Shown here piece after piece: positions 1 through 7,985 of a DNA stretch of 64,000 nucleotides. The DNA is taken from contig JAFYIZ010000033.1 of assembly GCA_017538365.1 (NCBI GenBank), positions 1 to 64,000 of the forward strand, in the 5' to 3' direction. Made by a program: the position numbers and the translations under genes. The stretch is from a bacterium. Its GTDB lineage: Bacteria; UBP6; UBA1177. Within the stretch, counting starts at the first letter, position 1, and every line of letters begins with the position of its first letter. The notes beneath the pieces are model-generated. The model did not search any database, was not told the DNA's origin, and saw only the letters and a program-made list of their open reading frames with translations.

Positions 1-824
1 ATCCATTTCCCTTTGTAGAAAGCGCCCGAATAGCCGTAAAACCCGAGAAGGTCTTTGTCGAACATCGCGGCTGAATTTTTGTCGAGAGCAAAAGAGTATG
101 TTCTGCTGTCCTTTGTTTTTCCGGGCTTGAGTATCTCCGCTCCGACAGGATAACGGTAGTTCCATGATCTTTCCAGGACTTTGTCCCGGGCTCCTGTGAT
201 CCTTACTTCGGGAAAGAAAGTCTTTTCCGAAAAAAGGAGAAACGGAGAATCGTTCGGAGCACAGAGATCGGGTCTCATCGAGACCGGAAATTCAAGTCCC
301 GGTTTCGTCGTGCTTTTCTCGCGGCAGCGGTTGTCGCAGTTGAAGCAGTGCTGCGGAACGCTTTTCCTCGAAAGGCACAGTCCGAATTCAGCGATGCATG
401 CCTTGTCGGAAACAAAGTAGATCGGCTCCAGACCGCTCTCTTTCGCGAATTTGAGATCGGCTTTTCCGCTGACGACCGGAGTGACAGAGAGATCTTTGAA
501 AAAATCGGGAAACGATATCATCCTGAAATTCGAGAAAAGTGCTATCTTCCCGGTGAATCCCGCTTCGCGCAAAGATTTTACGATCGATGAATCAGTCAGA
601 AAAACATGATCGAAAACGGCGCAATTTTGTAAAAAAAGCTCAAAAGGATATGAATTTTTCTCGTAAAATACGGCAACTGCCGATTTTTTGCGCTTCAGTG
701 ACGCGATTATGCGGTTGAAAGTTTCGAAATCGTCAAAAAACGGAACTACAGGAATACCGTCCGGAATGTTCTGCCGAAGATTGAAGATCTGTTCGGGAAA
801 CTGGATAAAATAGAAGTGTTCCAA
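1..824 (-). CDS. Partial U32-peptidase-like protein (UbiV-like cysteine pattern), C-terminus outside window
   Basis: An open frame of about 274 codons runs leftwards off the window edge with no stop. An in-frame TGA at 830-828 lies just upstream, so the start is TTG at 824 or ATT at 827; the ribosome site is weak. Cysteines fall at about residues 143, 150, 160, 163 and 167. The spacing C150-x12-C163-x3-C167 matches what I recall of the 4Fe-4S ligands of UbiV, a U32-family protein of oxygen-independent ubiquinone hydroxylation. The flanking 'VSDKACIAEFG' also resembles U32 proteins. The N-terminal 100 residues are not recognisable to me. The gene starts 12 bases after the small PxxKW gene and is probably cotranscribed with it. 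The function is inference; a radical- or Fe-S-linked U32 role is only a possibility. Confidence 0.5.
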   Translation of the reverse strand, partial: MEHFYFIQFPEQIFNLRQNIPDGIPVVPFFDDFETFNRIIASLKRKKSAVAVFYEKNSYPFELFLQNCAVFDHVFLTDSSIVKSLREAGFTGKIALFSNFRMISFPDFFKDLSVTPVVSGKADLKFAKESGLEPIYFVSDKACIAEFGLCLSRKSVPQHCFNCDNRCREKSTTKPGLEFPVSMRPDLCAPNDSPFLLFSEKTFFPEVRITGARDKVLERSWNYRYPVGAEILKPGKTKDSRTYSFALDKNSAAMFDKDLLGFYGYSGAFYKGKW

Positions 825-835
825 AATTCAGAAAC

Positions 836-1078
836 TTATTTCTTTTTACCTGCCGCTCTTTTCGAAGCCTTAAGAGGATTGAGCTTCTTGGTCGAAACTT
901 TAACTTCTCTTTTTACATGGGAAGCAAAAGAGCAAACCTGGTCATTTTCCCAGTGAAATGAAGGATCTGCATATTTTTTGCAGAAGCTGCCTGCATCTGT
1001 TGTTTCAACTTTGTCGCAGCCTTCGCAACGTTCGTCAACCGGAAGTTTTACTATTTTGTCGAAATCTTTGTTAGCCAT
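836..1078 (-). CDS. PxxKW-family-like small cysteine-rich protein
   Basis: This encodes 80 residues. I chose ATG at 1078 because a GGAGGG ribosome site lies 8 bases upstream; a longer start at 1108 would run through that site. A CxxC pair (CEGC) is followed by FCKKY, then PSFHW and a last cysteine (VCSFASH). This order matches the PxxKW cysteine-rich family of deltaproteobacteria, with His in place of Lys. The four cysteines probably bind a metal, but no biochemical role is known to me. The tail is Lys-rich (KASKRAAGKKK). A strong promoter (TTGACA, 16 bp, TATGCT) lies upstream, and the U32-like gene follows. Confidence 0.65.
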   Translation of the reverse strand: MANKDFDKIVKLPVDERCEGCDKVETTDAGSFCKKYADPSFHWENDQVCSFASHVKREVKVSTKKLNPLKASKRAAGKKK

Positions 1079-1119
1079 TTTTATACCCTCCAAAATGGTT
1101 AGAACCAAAAAACCGCGAC

Positions 1120-1147
1120 AGCATATTCAAAAACTCGGAAATGTCAA
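1120..1147 (-). promoter_or_regulatory. Promoter of the PxxKW gene
   Basis: On the minus strand TTGACA (1147-1142) is separated by 16 bp from TATGCT (1125-1120). The sequence then continues GTCGCGG and a six-T tract. This matches the shape shared by other promoters in the window. Confidence 0.6.
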
Positions 1148-1157
1148 TATAATTTGG

Positions 1158-1185
1158 TTGTTTTAAATAAAAAACGTCGTATAAT
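1158..1185 (+). promoter_or_regulatory. Promoter of the first thioredoxin-like gene
   Basis: TTGTTT (1158-1163), a 16-bp spacer and TATAAT (1180-1185) are followed by GCCTTG and a seven-T tract. It is divergent from, and partly overlaps, the promoter region of the PxxKW gene. Confidence 0.55.
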
Positions 1186-1223
1186 GCCTTGTTTTTTTGT
1201 AATTTGTGAAGGCGAGTAGCGTT

Positions 1224-1598
1224 ATGAAAAAGATTTTTATTTTGCTTGCTTCGGTAATGTTTTCATTCATGCTTTCTGCCGAAGAGACGCCGCAGAAAAG
1301 CGAAAGATTTTATTTCTTTTATTCCGAGTCGTGTCCGCACTGTCACGAAGCAATGCCTTTTGTAGAGGAATTGGAAAAAGAGTTCCCGAATATTGAATTT
1401 AAGAAACTTGAACTTTCCAAAGCGCCTGAAAATATGGCGATTTTCAATAAAAAAGTTGAGAGTCTCGGCATTAAGGGCGGTGGTCTTCCTACTTTTGTTT
1501 TCAGAAACAAGTATGTTGTCGGATTTAAAAAAGGGGTCTATGAAGAAAAAATCCGCGCGATGATCGGGCATCCTGTCAAAAAGGAACCGAGGAAATAA
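1224..1598 (+). CDS. Periplasmic thioredoxin-fold protein
   Basis: This encodes 124 residues from ATG 1224, preceded by AAGGCGAG; an upstream GTG at 1206 lacks a comparable site. Residues 1-18 form a Sec signal peptide ending LSA. A thioredoxin-type CPHC active site lies at about 37-40, and GGGLPTF supplies the cis-proline loop (residues 88-94). The protein is therefore likely a periplasmic thiol-disulfide oxidoreductase. It closely resembles the thioredoxin part of the next gene (CPHCHEA, PENM and GG-PTF recur), so the two look like a duplicated pair. Its partner could be the membrane domain encoded next door. Each gene has its own promoter. Confidence 0.8.
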   Translation: MKKIFILLASVMFSFMLSAEETPQKSERFYFFYSESCPHCHEAMPFVEELEKEFPNIEFKKLELSKAPENMAIFNKKVESLGIKGGGLPTFVFRNKYVVGFKKGVYEEKIRAMIGHPVKKEPRK

Positions 1599-1612
1599 AA
1601 TCTGCTGTTTTT

Positions 1613-1640
1613 TTGTTAAAAAAATGTTTTTGGCTATGAT
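1613..1640 (+). promoter_or_regulatory. Promoter of the thioredoxin/DsbD-like fusion gene
   Basis: TTGTTA (1613-1618), a 16-bp spacer and TATGAT (1635-1640) are followed by TGCCGGA and a seven-T tract. This is the same architecture as the promoter 455 bases upstream. Confidence 0.55.
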
Positions 1641-1675
1641 TGCCGGATTTTTTTGTTCGTAACTTGGAGGTCTTT

Positions 1676-2818
1676 ATGAAAAAAATTTTTCTGCTGCTCA
1701 TTCTGACACTCGTTTCATTTGCGCTCTCGGCTCAGGAAGTGCAGAAAGACAATGTTTTTTACTTCTTTTATTCTTATAAGTGTCCGCACTGTCATGAGGC
1801 GCAGCCCTTCATCTCAGAGATAGAGAAAGAATACACCGATATAACCTTCAAAAAGCTGGAAGTTTTGCAAGTTCCTGAAAATATGAAACTTTTCAGGGAA
1901 ATGACACAGAAGCTCGGTATTCAGGGCGGCGGAGTTCCGACATTCATTTTCAACGGAAAATTCATCGTCGGTTTCCAGTCGGGGCATCACGACGCTCTTA
2001 TCCGCGAAATGATTGAAATGAACAAGGCTGACGGCGAGTCGTGCGGCGAGCAGTGTCAGGAGTGCAAGGAAAACGTGATTGATGTTCCCGTTTTGGGAAA
2101 AATTGACGCACAGCTCGTCAAACTTCCGAGTTTTACTTTCATCATCGGCCTTCTTGACGGCGTTAACCCCTGTGCAATGTGGGTTCTGATGTTTCTTCTC
2201 ACTCTTCTTGTCGCTGCAAAAAACAGGAAAAAAGTCATTATGATAGGCTCTGTTTTCGTTATTTCTTCGGGTGTTGTCTACTTCCTTTTCATGACGGCGT
2301 GGCTCAATATCTTCACATTTATGGGAATGACGACCTACGTCACGATCGCACTCGGTGTCGTTGCGCTCATCATGGGACTCATCAACATGAAGGAGTTTTT
2401 CTTCTTCAAAAAAGGTGTCAGCCTTATGATCCCCGACAAAGTAAAACCGAAACTTTTCGAAAAAATGAGACAAGTAATCAACAACAAAAGTATGTTTCTC
2501 TCGATCTTGGGAACTATCGCACTTGCGTTCTTCGTAAATCTGATCGAGCTCGGCTGCACGATCGGACTTCCCGCGATCTACACGAGAGTTCTTTCGATCC
2601 AGAATGTCTCGACACTCAAAAAATATCTTTTCATGGCGCTTTACAATGTTTATTACGTCGTTCCTCTTGCAGTGATCGTGCTTGTTTTCGTAGTCACTAT
2701 GGGTAAGCACAGATTCGAGGAAAAACACGCGAAAAAACTCAAACTCGTGAGCGGACTTCTCATGCTCACGCTCGGACTCATTTTGATCATAAAACCAGAT
2801 CTTTTGGTTTTCTCTTAG
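1676..2818 (+). CDS. Thioredoxin domain fused to a DsbD/CcdA-like membrane reductase
   Basis: This encodes 380 residues from ATG 1676, behind TTGGAGG. A signal peptide (1-19) leads into a thioredoxin domain with CPHC at 36-39 and GGGVPTF near 84-90. A Cys-rich linker follows (residues 123-130, CGEQCQEC). The C-terminal half is a membrane domain of about six helices. NPC at 164-166 starts one helix, and a second cysteine sits in LIELGC about 130 residues later. Such a membrane cysteine pair is how DsbD and CcdA proteins pass electrons from cytoplasmic thioredoxin to the periplasm. I infer that electrons enter through the membrane pair and exit through the fused CPHC domain, possibly also reducing the neighbouring thioredoxin-like protein. 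Confidence 0.8.
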   Translation: MKKIFLLLILTLVSFALSAQEVQKDNVFYFFYSYKCPHCHEAQPFISEIEKEYTDITFKKLEVLQVPENMKLFREMTQKLGIQGGGVPTFIFNGKFIVGFQSGHHDALIREMIEMNKADGESCGEQCQECKENVIDVPVLGKIDAQLVKLPSFTFIIGLLDGVNPCAMWVLMFLLTLLVAAKNRKKVIMIGSVFVISSGVVYFLFMTAWLNIFTFMGMTTYVTIALGVVALIMGLINMKEFFFFKKGVSLMIPDKVKPKLFEKMRQVINNKSMFLSILGTIALAFFVNLIELGCTIGLPAIYTRVLSIQNVSTLKKYLFMALYNVYYVVPLAVIVLVFVVTMGKHRFEEKHAKKLKLVSGLLMLTLGLILIIKPDLLVFS

Positions 2819-2827
2819 ACGCCGTCT

Positions 2828-2916
2828 GATCTTGCGGGATTCCGAGATCCCGTGATAGCGTGATCCCGAAGGCGGCGACCGTGATCCCGGGATCCCGAGA
2901 TCCCGCTATCCCGTGA
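2828..2916. repeat. Degenerate nGATCCCG short-repeat array
   Basis: About six copies of an 8-mer close to TGATCCCG or AGATCCCG are packed into this gap, partly as inverted copies (GGGATTCC, CCCGGGATCCC). CGAGATCCCG occurs twice, near 2843 and 2896. No reading frame or promoter is evident. It lies between convergent genes, so it may be a REP-like or foldable intergenic element. Confidence 0.6.
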
Positions 2917-2933
2917 TTTTGCGCCGCCACTGG

Positions 2934-2960
2934 CAAAAAAACGGCGGCCGAAGCCGCCGC
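2934..2960 (-). terminator. Rho-independent terminator of the subtilase gene
   Basis: On the minus strand a perfect GCGGCGGC stem with a TTCG loop and GCCGCCG return arm is followed by seven T. It begins 9 bases after the subtilase stop codon. Confidence 0.85.
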
Positions 2961-2968
2961 TGAATGAA

Positions 2969-5565
2969 TTAAAGAGTTGTGATTGAACAGCCGCTTGATT
3001 TTTTCTTTACCGGCTGGTCGTCGTCAAGAGTCATGTCATCATCTGAATCGTCAGCCGGCTCTTCGTCAGCAGCTGTGTCGCTGTCTGTTTCGTCAGGATC
3101 GTTGCGGGGAACACACCTTGATTCAACGCACTTTGTTTCGTCGTCATAATCGCGGCATTCTTCATCTTTGCTGCACGGCATTCCGCAGATATTTTCTTTG
3201 CCGTTGTAGATTTTGTGGCACTTCATGTCGTAATCGGGACCGAAACCGAAACTTCTGCACTGACTGTCGTCTTCGCAGCCAGGAAGACAGATGTTGTAGA
3301 TGCCGTACATGCCGAAATCAACCTCGGCGCATTTGTTGGCGCCGTCTTCCTCATCATTGCAGCGGTCATCATTGCCGCACATGATGATACACATTCCGCC
3401 TGGTATTTCTGTCATACACTGGGCATTGTATTTGCAGTCTTCGTTGGTTTCGCACGCTCCCATCGGTTCGGACGGATTCAGGTGACAGAGTTTTGTTGTT
3501 TTGTCGCAGTAAGCGTCTTTGGAACAATCGGTATCTTCCGAACATTCAGGAAAGCACTTGCCGAGCATTTCATCGGTGCACCCGAAACCTTCAGGACACG
3601 GGTGAGCAGCATTGCACTCAAGAAGACATTCAGGGTCATAGTCACTGTTTTGTGCCGTTCCGTCAGGACATGCGAAGTTGTTGTTTTTGATTATGCAGTA
3701 ACCGTCGTTCAATTTAAACTTGCCGAATTCTCCCGTAAGACAATCGACATCATCGCCTTTGAAGTCGGCTGTTTCGCAATCTTTTGCCTCTTTGCACTTT
3801 GCCGAGACTTTGGAAATGTCTTTATTCAGACCTTCGTCAACACTGCCGTCGCAGTTGTTGTCAAGATTGTCGGCTACTTCGTCGGCGCTTTCTTCACACA
3901 TATCGAGACCCATTGCGAGTCTGACAGCTTTGAGCAGATTTAGTCTGCCGTAGCCGAATTTTATGCTGTGACCGTCTTTATCGTAAAAACCGGTTTCCGG
4001 ATTAATTTTGTCGGCACTTTCGTGAAGGATATAGATTGCTTCTTCAAGCGTAAGTTCCGGATTTACCGAGAAAATGACACCGAATGCGCCTGTGATGACA
4101 GGAGTTGATGAAGATGTTCCGCTGAACTGGTTCGTATAGTCATCGTCAAGGTCTCCGTAGCCTGTGAGGAAACTCGTTGCTATGCCGACCCGAGGTCTGA
4201 TCGAAAGTGAGGGGGCAACGATGTCTATCATGTCACCGTAGTTCGAGTAAGTGACGCGCGTATCCCATGCAGAGCTTGCGCCTACCGTGACGACACTGCT
4301 TGTTACTTTTTTGCACTCGCCTTCGCTTTCTCCTTCTTCTTCAGTTTTTTTGCATCCTTCGCCGCGTTTCAGTTTGAATTCGTATGAAAGGATTCCTGTG
4401 TAGGCCGCATCAATGCCGTCGTTGCCGCTTGCATAGACGATAACGCCGCCTTTGCCGTTTCTTCCTTCTTCCATGAATTTCTTATGGCTTTCAATTTCAT
4501 CCTGAGATGCCGGAATGTTGTCGTAAACTGCCATCGGACCGAAAGAACAGTTGATTGCTACGATTTCCGGATCGGCCGTATATTTTTCGTAAACTTCCAT
4601 CAGCTTTTCGCCGGATTCCATCGTTCCGATTCCGCCTTCCATGTAGGTAACGGGATAAATTCCGCACCACGGGCATATTCCGACTGTTCCGATTTCGTTG
4701 CCTTCTGCAGCAGCGACGCCGGCGCAGTTTGTTCCGTGCGAATAGTAAGATGCATCCGACATCGGGTCTTCAGGATCAGGGATGTAGGTCCCGGGATTTC
4801 CGGTTTCACCTTCGTGAACCATGTTGAAGCCGTCTTCAAGTTTGTTTTTGAGGTCGGGATGCTCGAAATCGACACCGCTGTCCATGATGGCAACTTTCGT
4901 TTTTTCGTTGAAATTCTCAAGATTTCCAGCCTCGATTTGGTTATAGATAAACTCCATAGCCTCTTCGAATTTGACATCGGCATGTTTGAGAGTCTCGATT
5001 TCATCGTCGTAAAAACCGATTGCTTTGCCGGTATTTTTCAAAGACCACTGGTAGCCTTCGGTATAGTATTTGTCTTTGATCGGGAACTTCACGGGATTGA
5101 CAGATTTGAGTTCATATCTTCTGTAAAGGTTGGGAAAAGCGAATCCGTCACCGTTTTCAACAATCTGCTGAGCGATTTTGACGCTGTCGGTTGCGCCGTC
5201 AAATTTGATATAGTCGTAACCGCTCATAAGCTCAACTGCTTTGATATTGTATTTTTGCTCAATAAATTCAACACTTTTTGCTCCGCGGTAGAACAGCTTT
5301 GAATCGGCGATTACAAAATTCATTCCGGAAAGGTAAACCGGCAGATTCCCCTGATTTTTTTTGTCAATAACTATGAATCCGTCGTTTGAACGCCACTTCA
5401 TCTTGTAGTTTTCGGGTGCTTTGAGCGAAACCGCATCGATTTTCGAAGCGAAAACATTGCCGTTTCTCTGAATCTCAAAAATGTTCCGTCGCTTCTGTAA
5501 ACCTTTTCAGCAAACAAAGTCATGCAGAAAAGCGTCATGAGCGTGAAAAGCACAAACTTTTTCAT
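2969..5565 (-). CDS. Secreted S8 subtilase with cysteine-rich, Asp-rich C-terminus; frameshifted near its start
   Basis: A serine protease of the subtilisin family. The catalytic triad is visible: Asp in AIMDSGVDFEHPDL, His in YYSHGTNCAG and Ser in FSGTSSSTP. ATG 5565, with an AGGAGG site, encodes a signal peptide (MKKFVLFTLM...LFA), but that frame ends at 5398. The rest continues in another frame from about 5484, and the join reads sensibly (FEIQRNG...) if one T is added to the five-T run at 5477-5481. The corrected protein is about 865 residues. After the protease domain come a MopE-like DNNCDG-VDEG motif, several cysteine-rich EGF-like segments, an Asp-rich linker and a tail KKKSSGCSITTL. 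The tail stops where a membrane anchor would be expected. The frameshift may be an assembly error. Confidence 0.85.
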
Positions 5566-5646
5566 AATTCCTCCTAAAAACAGTAAAAAAACTATTTGTG
5601 CAAGCAAAAATTGAACTGATGTTTTTTGTAGAATAAAATCAAATGA

Positions 5647-6141
5647 TTATGCGTCCCTTCCGCAGCATTTTTTATATTTTTTGCCGCTTCCGCAGGGGCA
5701 CGGATCGTTACGGCCGACTTTCGGAGTCTCGCGTCTTACCTGTTCAGGCATGATCTGGGTTCCGTCCTCGAAGAACCATTTTCCGTCGATTTTCTTGAAC
5801 ATCGCGTGTTCGTGATGGCACTGCATAACGCCGTCAAGCATTGAAAACGCCTTGAAATCTACGCTTCCCGTCTCGTCGTTTTTGCCGCCCGCTTCAGTTC
5901 CGGTGATTTCGAGTTTTTTCCAGTCGGTCTTTTTCGACCATCTTTCGACCGCTTCACGCGACATGTTTCCGGTCTGATCGGGAACAACGGTATCCATAAT
6001 GAAATCTATTTCGTGAGCCGCAAAAGCCGAATACCTTGCACGCATCAGCTCTTCAGCAGTTTCAGCAGTTTTTTTGCCTTTGATTATCGGTTCGCAGCAT
6101 TCTTCGTAATTTTTTCCGCTTCCGCAGTAACATTCAGTCAT
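5647..6141 (-). CDS. YchJ-like SEC-C motif protein
   Basis: This encodes 164 residues and matches the YchJ/UPF0225 layout. An N-terminal SEC-C-like zinc motif ([13 protein letters not shown], residues 4-16) is followed by an NTF2-like central domain with [12 protein letters not shown] canonical C-terminal SEC-C motif closes it ([15 protein letters not shown]). SEC-C motifs bind zinc and in SecA contact SecB or ribosomes; YchJ itself has no firmly known role. The start is preceded by TAGGAGGAAAAA. It follows the lipoprotein gene 9 bases downstream on the same strand and is likely cotranscribed with it. Confidence 0.85.
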   Translation of the reverse strand: MTECYCGSGKNYEECCEPIIKGKKTAETAEELMRARYSAFAAHEIDFIMDTVVPDQTGNMSREAVERWSKKTDWKKLEITGTEAGGKNDETGSVDFKAFSMLDGVMQCHHEHAMFKKIDGKWFFEDGTQIMPEQVRRETPKVGRNDPCPCGSGKKYKKCCGRDA

Positions 6142-6150
6142 TTTTTCCTC

Positions 6151-6681
6151 CTACTTCAACAACCATTTTTTATTTTCTTTTGAAAACTCGAACTCCGCTT
6201 TTTCAACGGTGGTTTCCGGTTTTATATACTGTTTGTCGGCGAGCGGCTTGAAAATCTCGTAAAGTTCGCCCTCACAGACCGTTTTGACCTGATATTCGGC
6301 ATTTGCGTACTTTCCGGTGTTTACGATCCCGTTGAAATGGTCGAAAACCGTTGAGCAGACTTCGACCGTGCAGCGGTTTTTCTCGCACTGAAAGATTTTT
6401 TTGCCTTCTTCAGTTGCCTCGAACATCGGCATTTTCTTGCCGGCAGCTTCTACAAAAACATCATCTTTGAAAGTGAGATATTTTCCCGTAGCAATCGCCT
6501 TGTAAACAGGTTTGTAGCTCGGATCGGTCATTGCACCCAGATAGAACGAAACGCTTCTCCCCGGCATTTTTGCAAGACGCTCTTTTATCAGTGCTTCCGC
6601 AGTTTCAGGTTTGAGAGAATTGTCTTCGCACGAAACGAACAGGACTAAAATAATAGAAACAAGAATCAAAACTTTTTTCAT
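6151..6681 (-). CDS. Putative lipoprotein of unknown function
   Basis: This encodes 176 residues from ATG 6681, with CGAGG upstream. The first 18 residues are a hydrophobic signal (MKKVLILVSI...) ending in a lipobox-like LFVSC, so Cys 18 is probably lipidated. The remainder is soluble, with two further cysteine pairs (FQCEKNRCTVEVC) that could form disulfides. I recognise no domain. It probably forms a two-gene unit with the SEC-C gene. Confidence 0.7.
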   Translation of the reverse strand: MKKVLILVSIILVLFVSCEDNSLKPETAEALIKERLAKMPGRSVSFYLGAMTDPSYKPVYKAIATGKYLTFKDDVFVEAAGKKMPMFEATEEGKKIFQCEKNRCTVEVCSTVFDHFNGIVNTGKYANAEYQVKTVCEGELYEIFKPLADKQYIKPETTVEKAEFEFSKENKKWLLK

Positions 6682-6761
6682 AGTAAACCTCGAAAACAAG
6701 AGAACTTAAATTCCGCAAATGGTAGTTGTTTTTGGAAGAATGTAAATTTTTAGCCGTTCGT

Positions 6762-6849
6762 CGTCATCTTGAGCAACGCGAAAGATCTCTTGTCATGTTG
6801 AGGCATGCCGAAACATCTCGTGGATTATTCGCTTCACTCAGAATGACAT
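6762..6849 (-). repeat. Palindromic dispersed repeat, copy A
   Basis: A sequence of about 88 bases beginning CGTCATCTTGAG and ending CTCAGAATGACA. It is the reverse complement of the cores at 10554 and 11716 and has the same orientation as the copy at 42806. When translated this repeat gives the familiar spurious HSERSEES-type peptide. It lies immediately upstream of the capE promoter, and the matching direct copy lies just after the last gene of the locus. Confidence 0.8.
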
Positions 6850-6881
6850 ACAGATTCTTCGCTATTTTTAAAAATACGTGT

Positions 6882-6887
6882 ATAATA
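6882..6887 (+). promoter_or_regulatory. -10 element of the capE promoter
   Basis: TATAAT is followed by ACCGCG and a seven-T tract, as at other promoters here. The -35 is poor (TCGCTA at 6860-6865, 16-bp spacing). It would drive the polysaccharide locus. Confidence 0.5.
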
Positions 6888-6928
6888 CCGCGTTTTTTTG
6901 TTGAAACTTTTAAGTTGCGGAGGTTTTT

Positions 6929-7975
6929 ATGAGCGCATTCAGCGGAGCAACACTGATGATTACCGGTGGAACGGGTTCTTTCGGAAACACTGTTCTCAAG
7001 CATTTTCTGACTTCGGATATCGCGCAGATACGTATTTTTTCACGTGACGAGAAAAAGCAGGACGATATGCGCCACGAATTGCAGGCGAAATATCCGGATC
7101 ACGCTAAAAAAGTTAAATTCTATGTCGGTGATGTCCGCGATCCGCAATCGATTGCAGATGCGATGCCCGGTGTCGATTATATTTTTCATGCAGCTGCACT
7201 GAAACAGGTGCCCTCTTGCGAATTTTTCCCGATGCAGGCAGTCAAAACCAACGTCGAAGGAACTGACAATATGCTTCATGCGGCGATAAACGCTGGTGTT
7301 AAAAGAGTCGTCTGTCTCAGCACCGACAAGGCGGCTTACCCGATAAACGCGATGGGAATCAGCAAGGCGATGATGGAACATGTCATCTATGCAAACGCGA
7401 GAGTTGCGGCGGAACGCGGCGGAACAGTAATCTGCTGCACACGTTACGGCAACGTTATGTGTTCCCGCGGCTCGGTAATTCCTCTTTTCATTGACCAGAT
7501 CCATGCCGGAAATCCGATAACGATTACCGACCCCAACATGACCCGCTTTCTCATGAATCTTGACGAAGCAGTCGAGCTTGTCAGATTCGCTTTCGAGCAT
7601 GCAAATCCGGGCGATCTTTTCATCCAGAAAGCCGACGCATCCACTATCGGAGATCTTGCAAAAGCTGTTCAGAAACTTTTCGGCGATACAGGAACCAACA
7701 TCATCGGAACAAGACATGGCGAAAAACTTTACGAAACCCTTATGACTAGAGAAGAAAGGCTCCGTTCCGAGGATATGGGTAAATACTTCCGAGTCGCAGC
7801 TGACAACAGGGATCTCAACTACGACAAATTCTTCGTAAAAGGCGAAGTCCACACGATGGCTGACGAGGCTTACACGAGCCACAATACAACGAGGCTCGAT
7901 GTCGAAGGAACTGTCGAAAAGATAAAGACCACCGACTATGTTAAAGAGGAACTTCAGGGCATCCGCCATAACTAA
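6929..7975 (+). CDS. capE: UDP-GlcNAc 4,6-dehydratase/5-epimerase, CapE/WbjB type
   Basis: This encodes 348 residues, an extended short-chain dehydrogenase. The NAD(P)-binding TGGTGSFG is at 12-19. The active site reads STDKAAYPINAMG-SK, with Met in place of the usual Tyr, as in inverting 4,6-dehydratases such as FlaA1 and CapE. CapE makes the 4-keto-6-deoxy L-talo intermediate from UDP-GlcNAc, the first step to UDP-L-FucNAc. The next two genes match the remaining steps (CapF and CapG types) in the same order with gaps of 8-10 bases. GCGGAGG precedes the ATG. It is probably cytoplasmic and hexameric, as in the family. Confidence 0.9.
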   Translation: MSAFSGATLMITGGTGSFGNTVLKHFLTSDIAQIRIFSRDEKKQDDMRHELQAKYPDHAKKVKFYVGDVRDPQSIADAMPGVDYIFHAAALKQVPSCEFFPMQAVKTNVEGTDNMLHAAINAGVKRVVCLSTDKAAYPINAMGISKAMMEHVIYANARVAAERGGTVICCTRYGNVMCSRGSVIPLFIDQIHAGNPITITDPNMTRFLMNLDEAVELVRFAFEHANPGDLFIQKADASTIGDLAKAVQKLFGDTGTNIIGTRHGEKLYETLMTREERLRSEDMGKYFRVAADNRDLNYDKFFVKGEVHTMADEAYTSHNTTRLDVEGTVEKIKTTDYVKEELQGIRHN

Positions 7976-7985
7976 AGAGGCTTGA

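Noticed and set aside
1814-2728. A 304-codon minus-strand open frame
   Set aside because: It is the shadow of the thioredoxin-membrane reductase gene; the sequence is His/Arg-rich and lacks any recognisable feature.
2828-2916. The GATCCCG patch as a CRISPR array
   Set aside because: Units are only 8 bases, with no regular spacers and no cas genes.
3215-3943. A 242-codon plus-strand open frame
   Set aside because: It is antisense to the cysteine-rich part of the subtilase.
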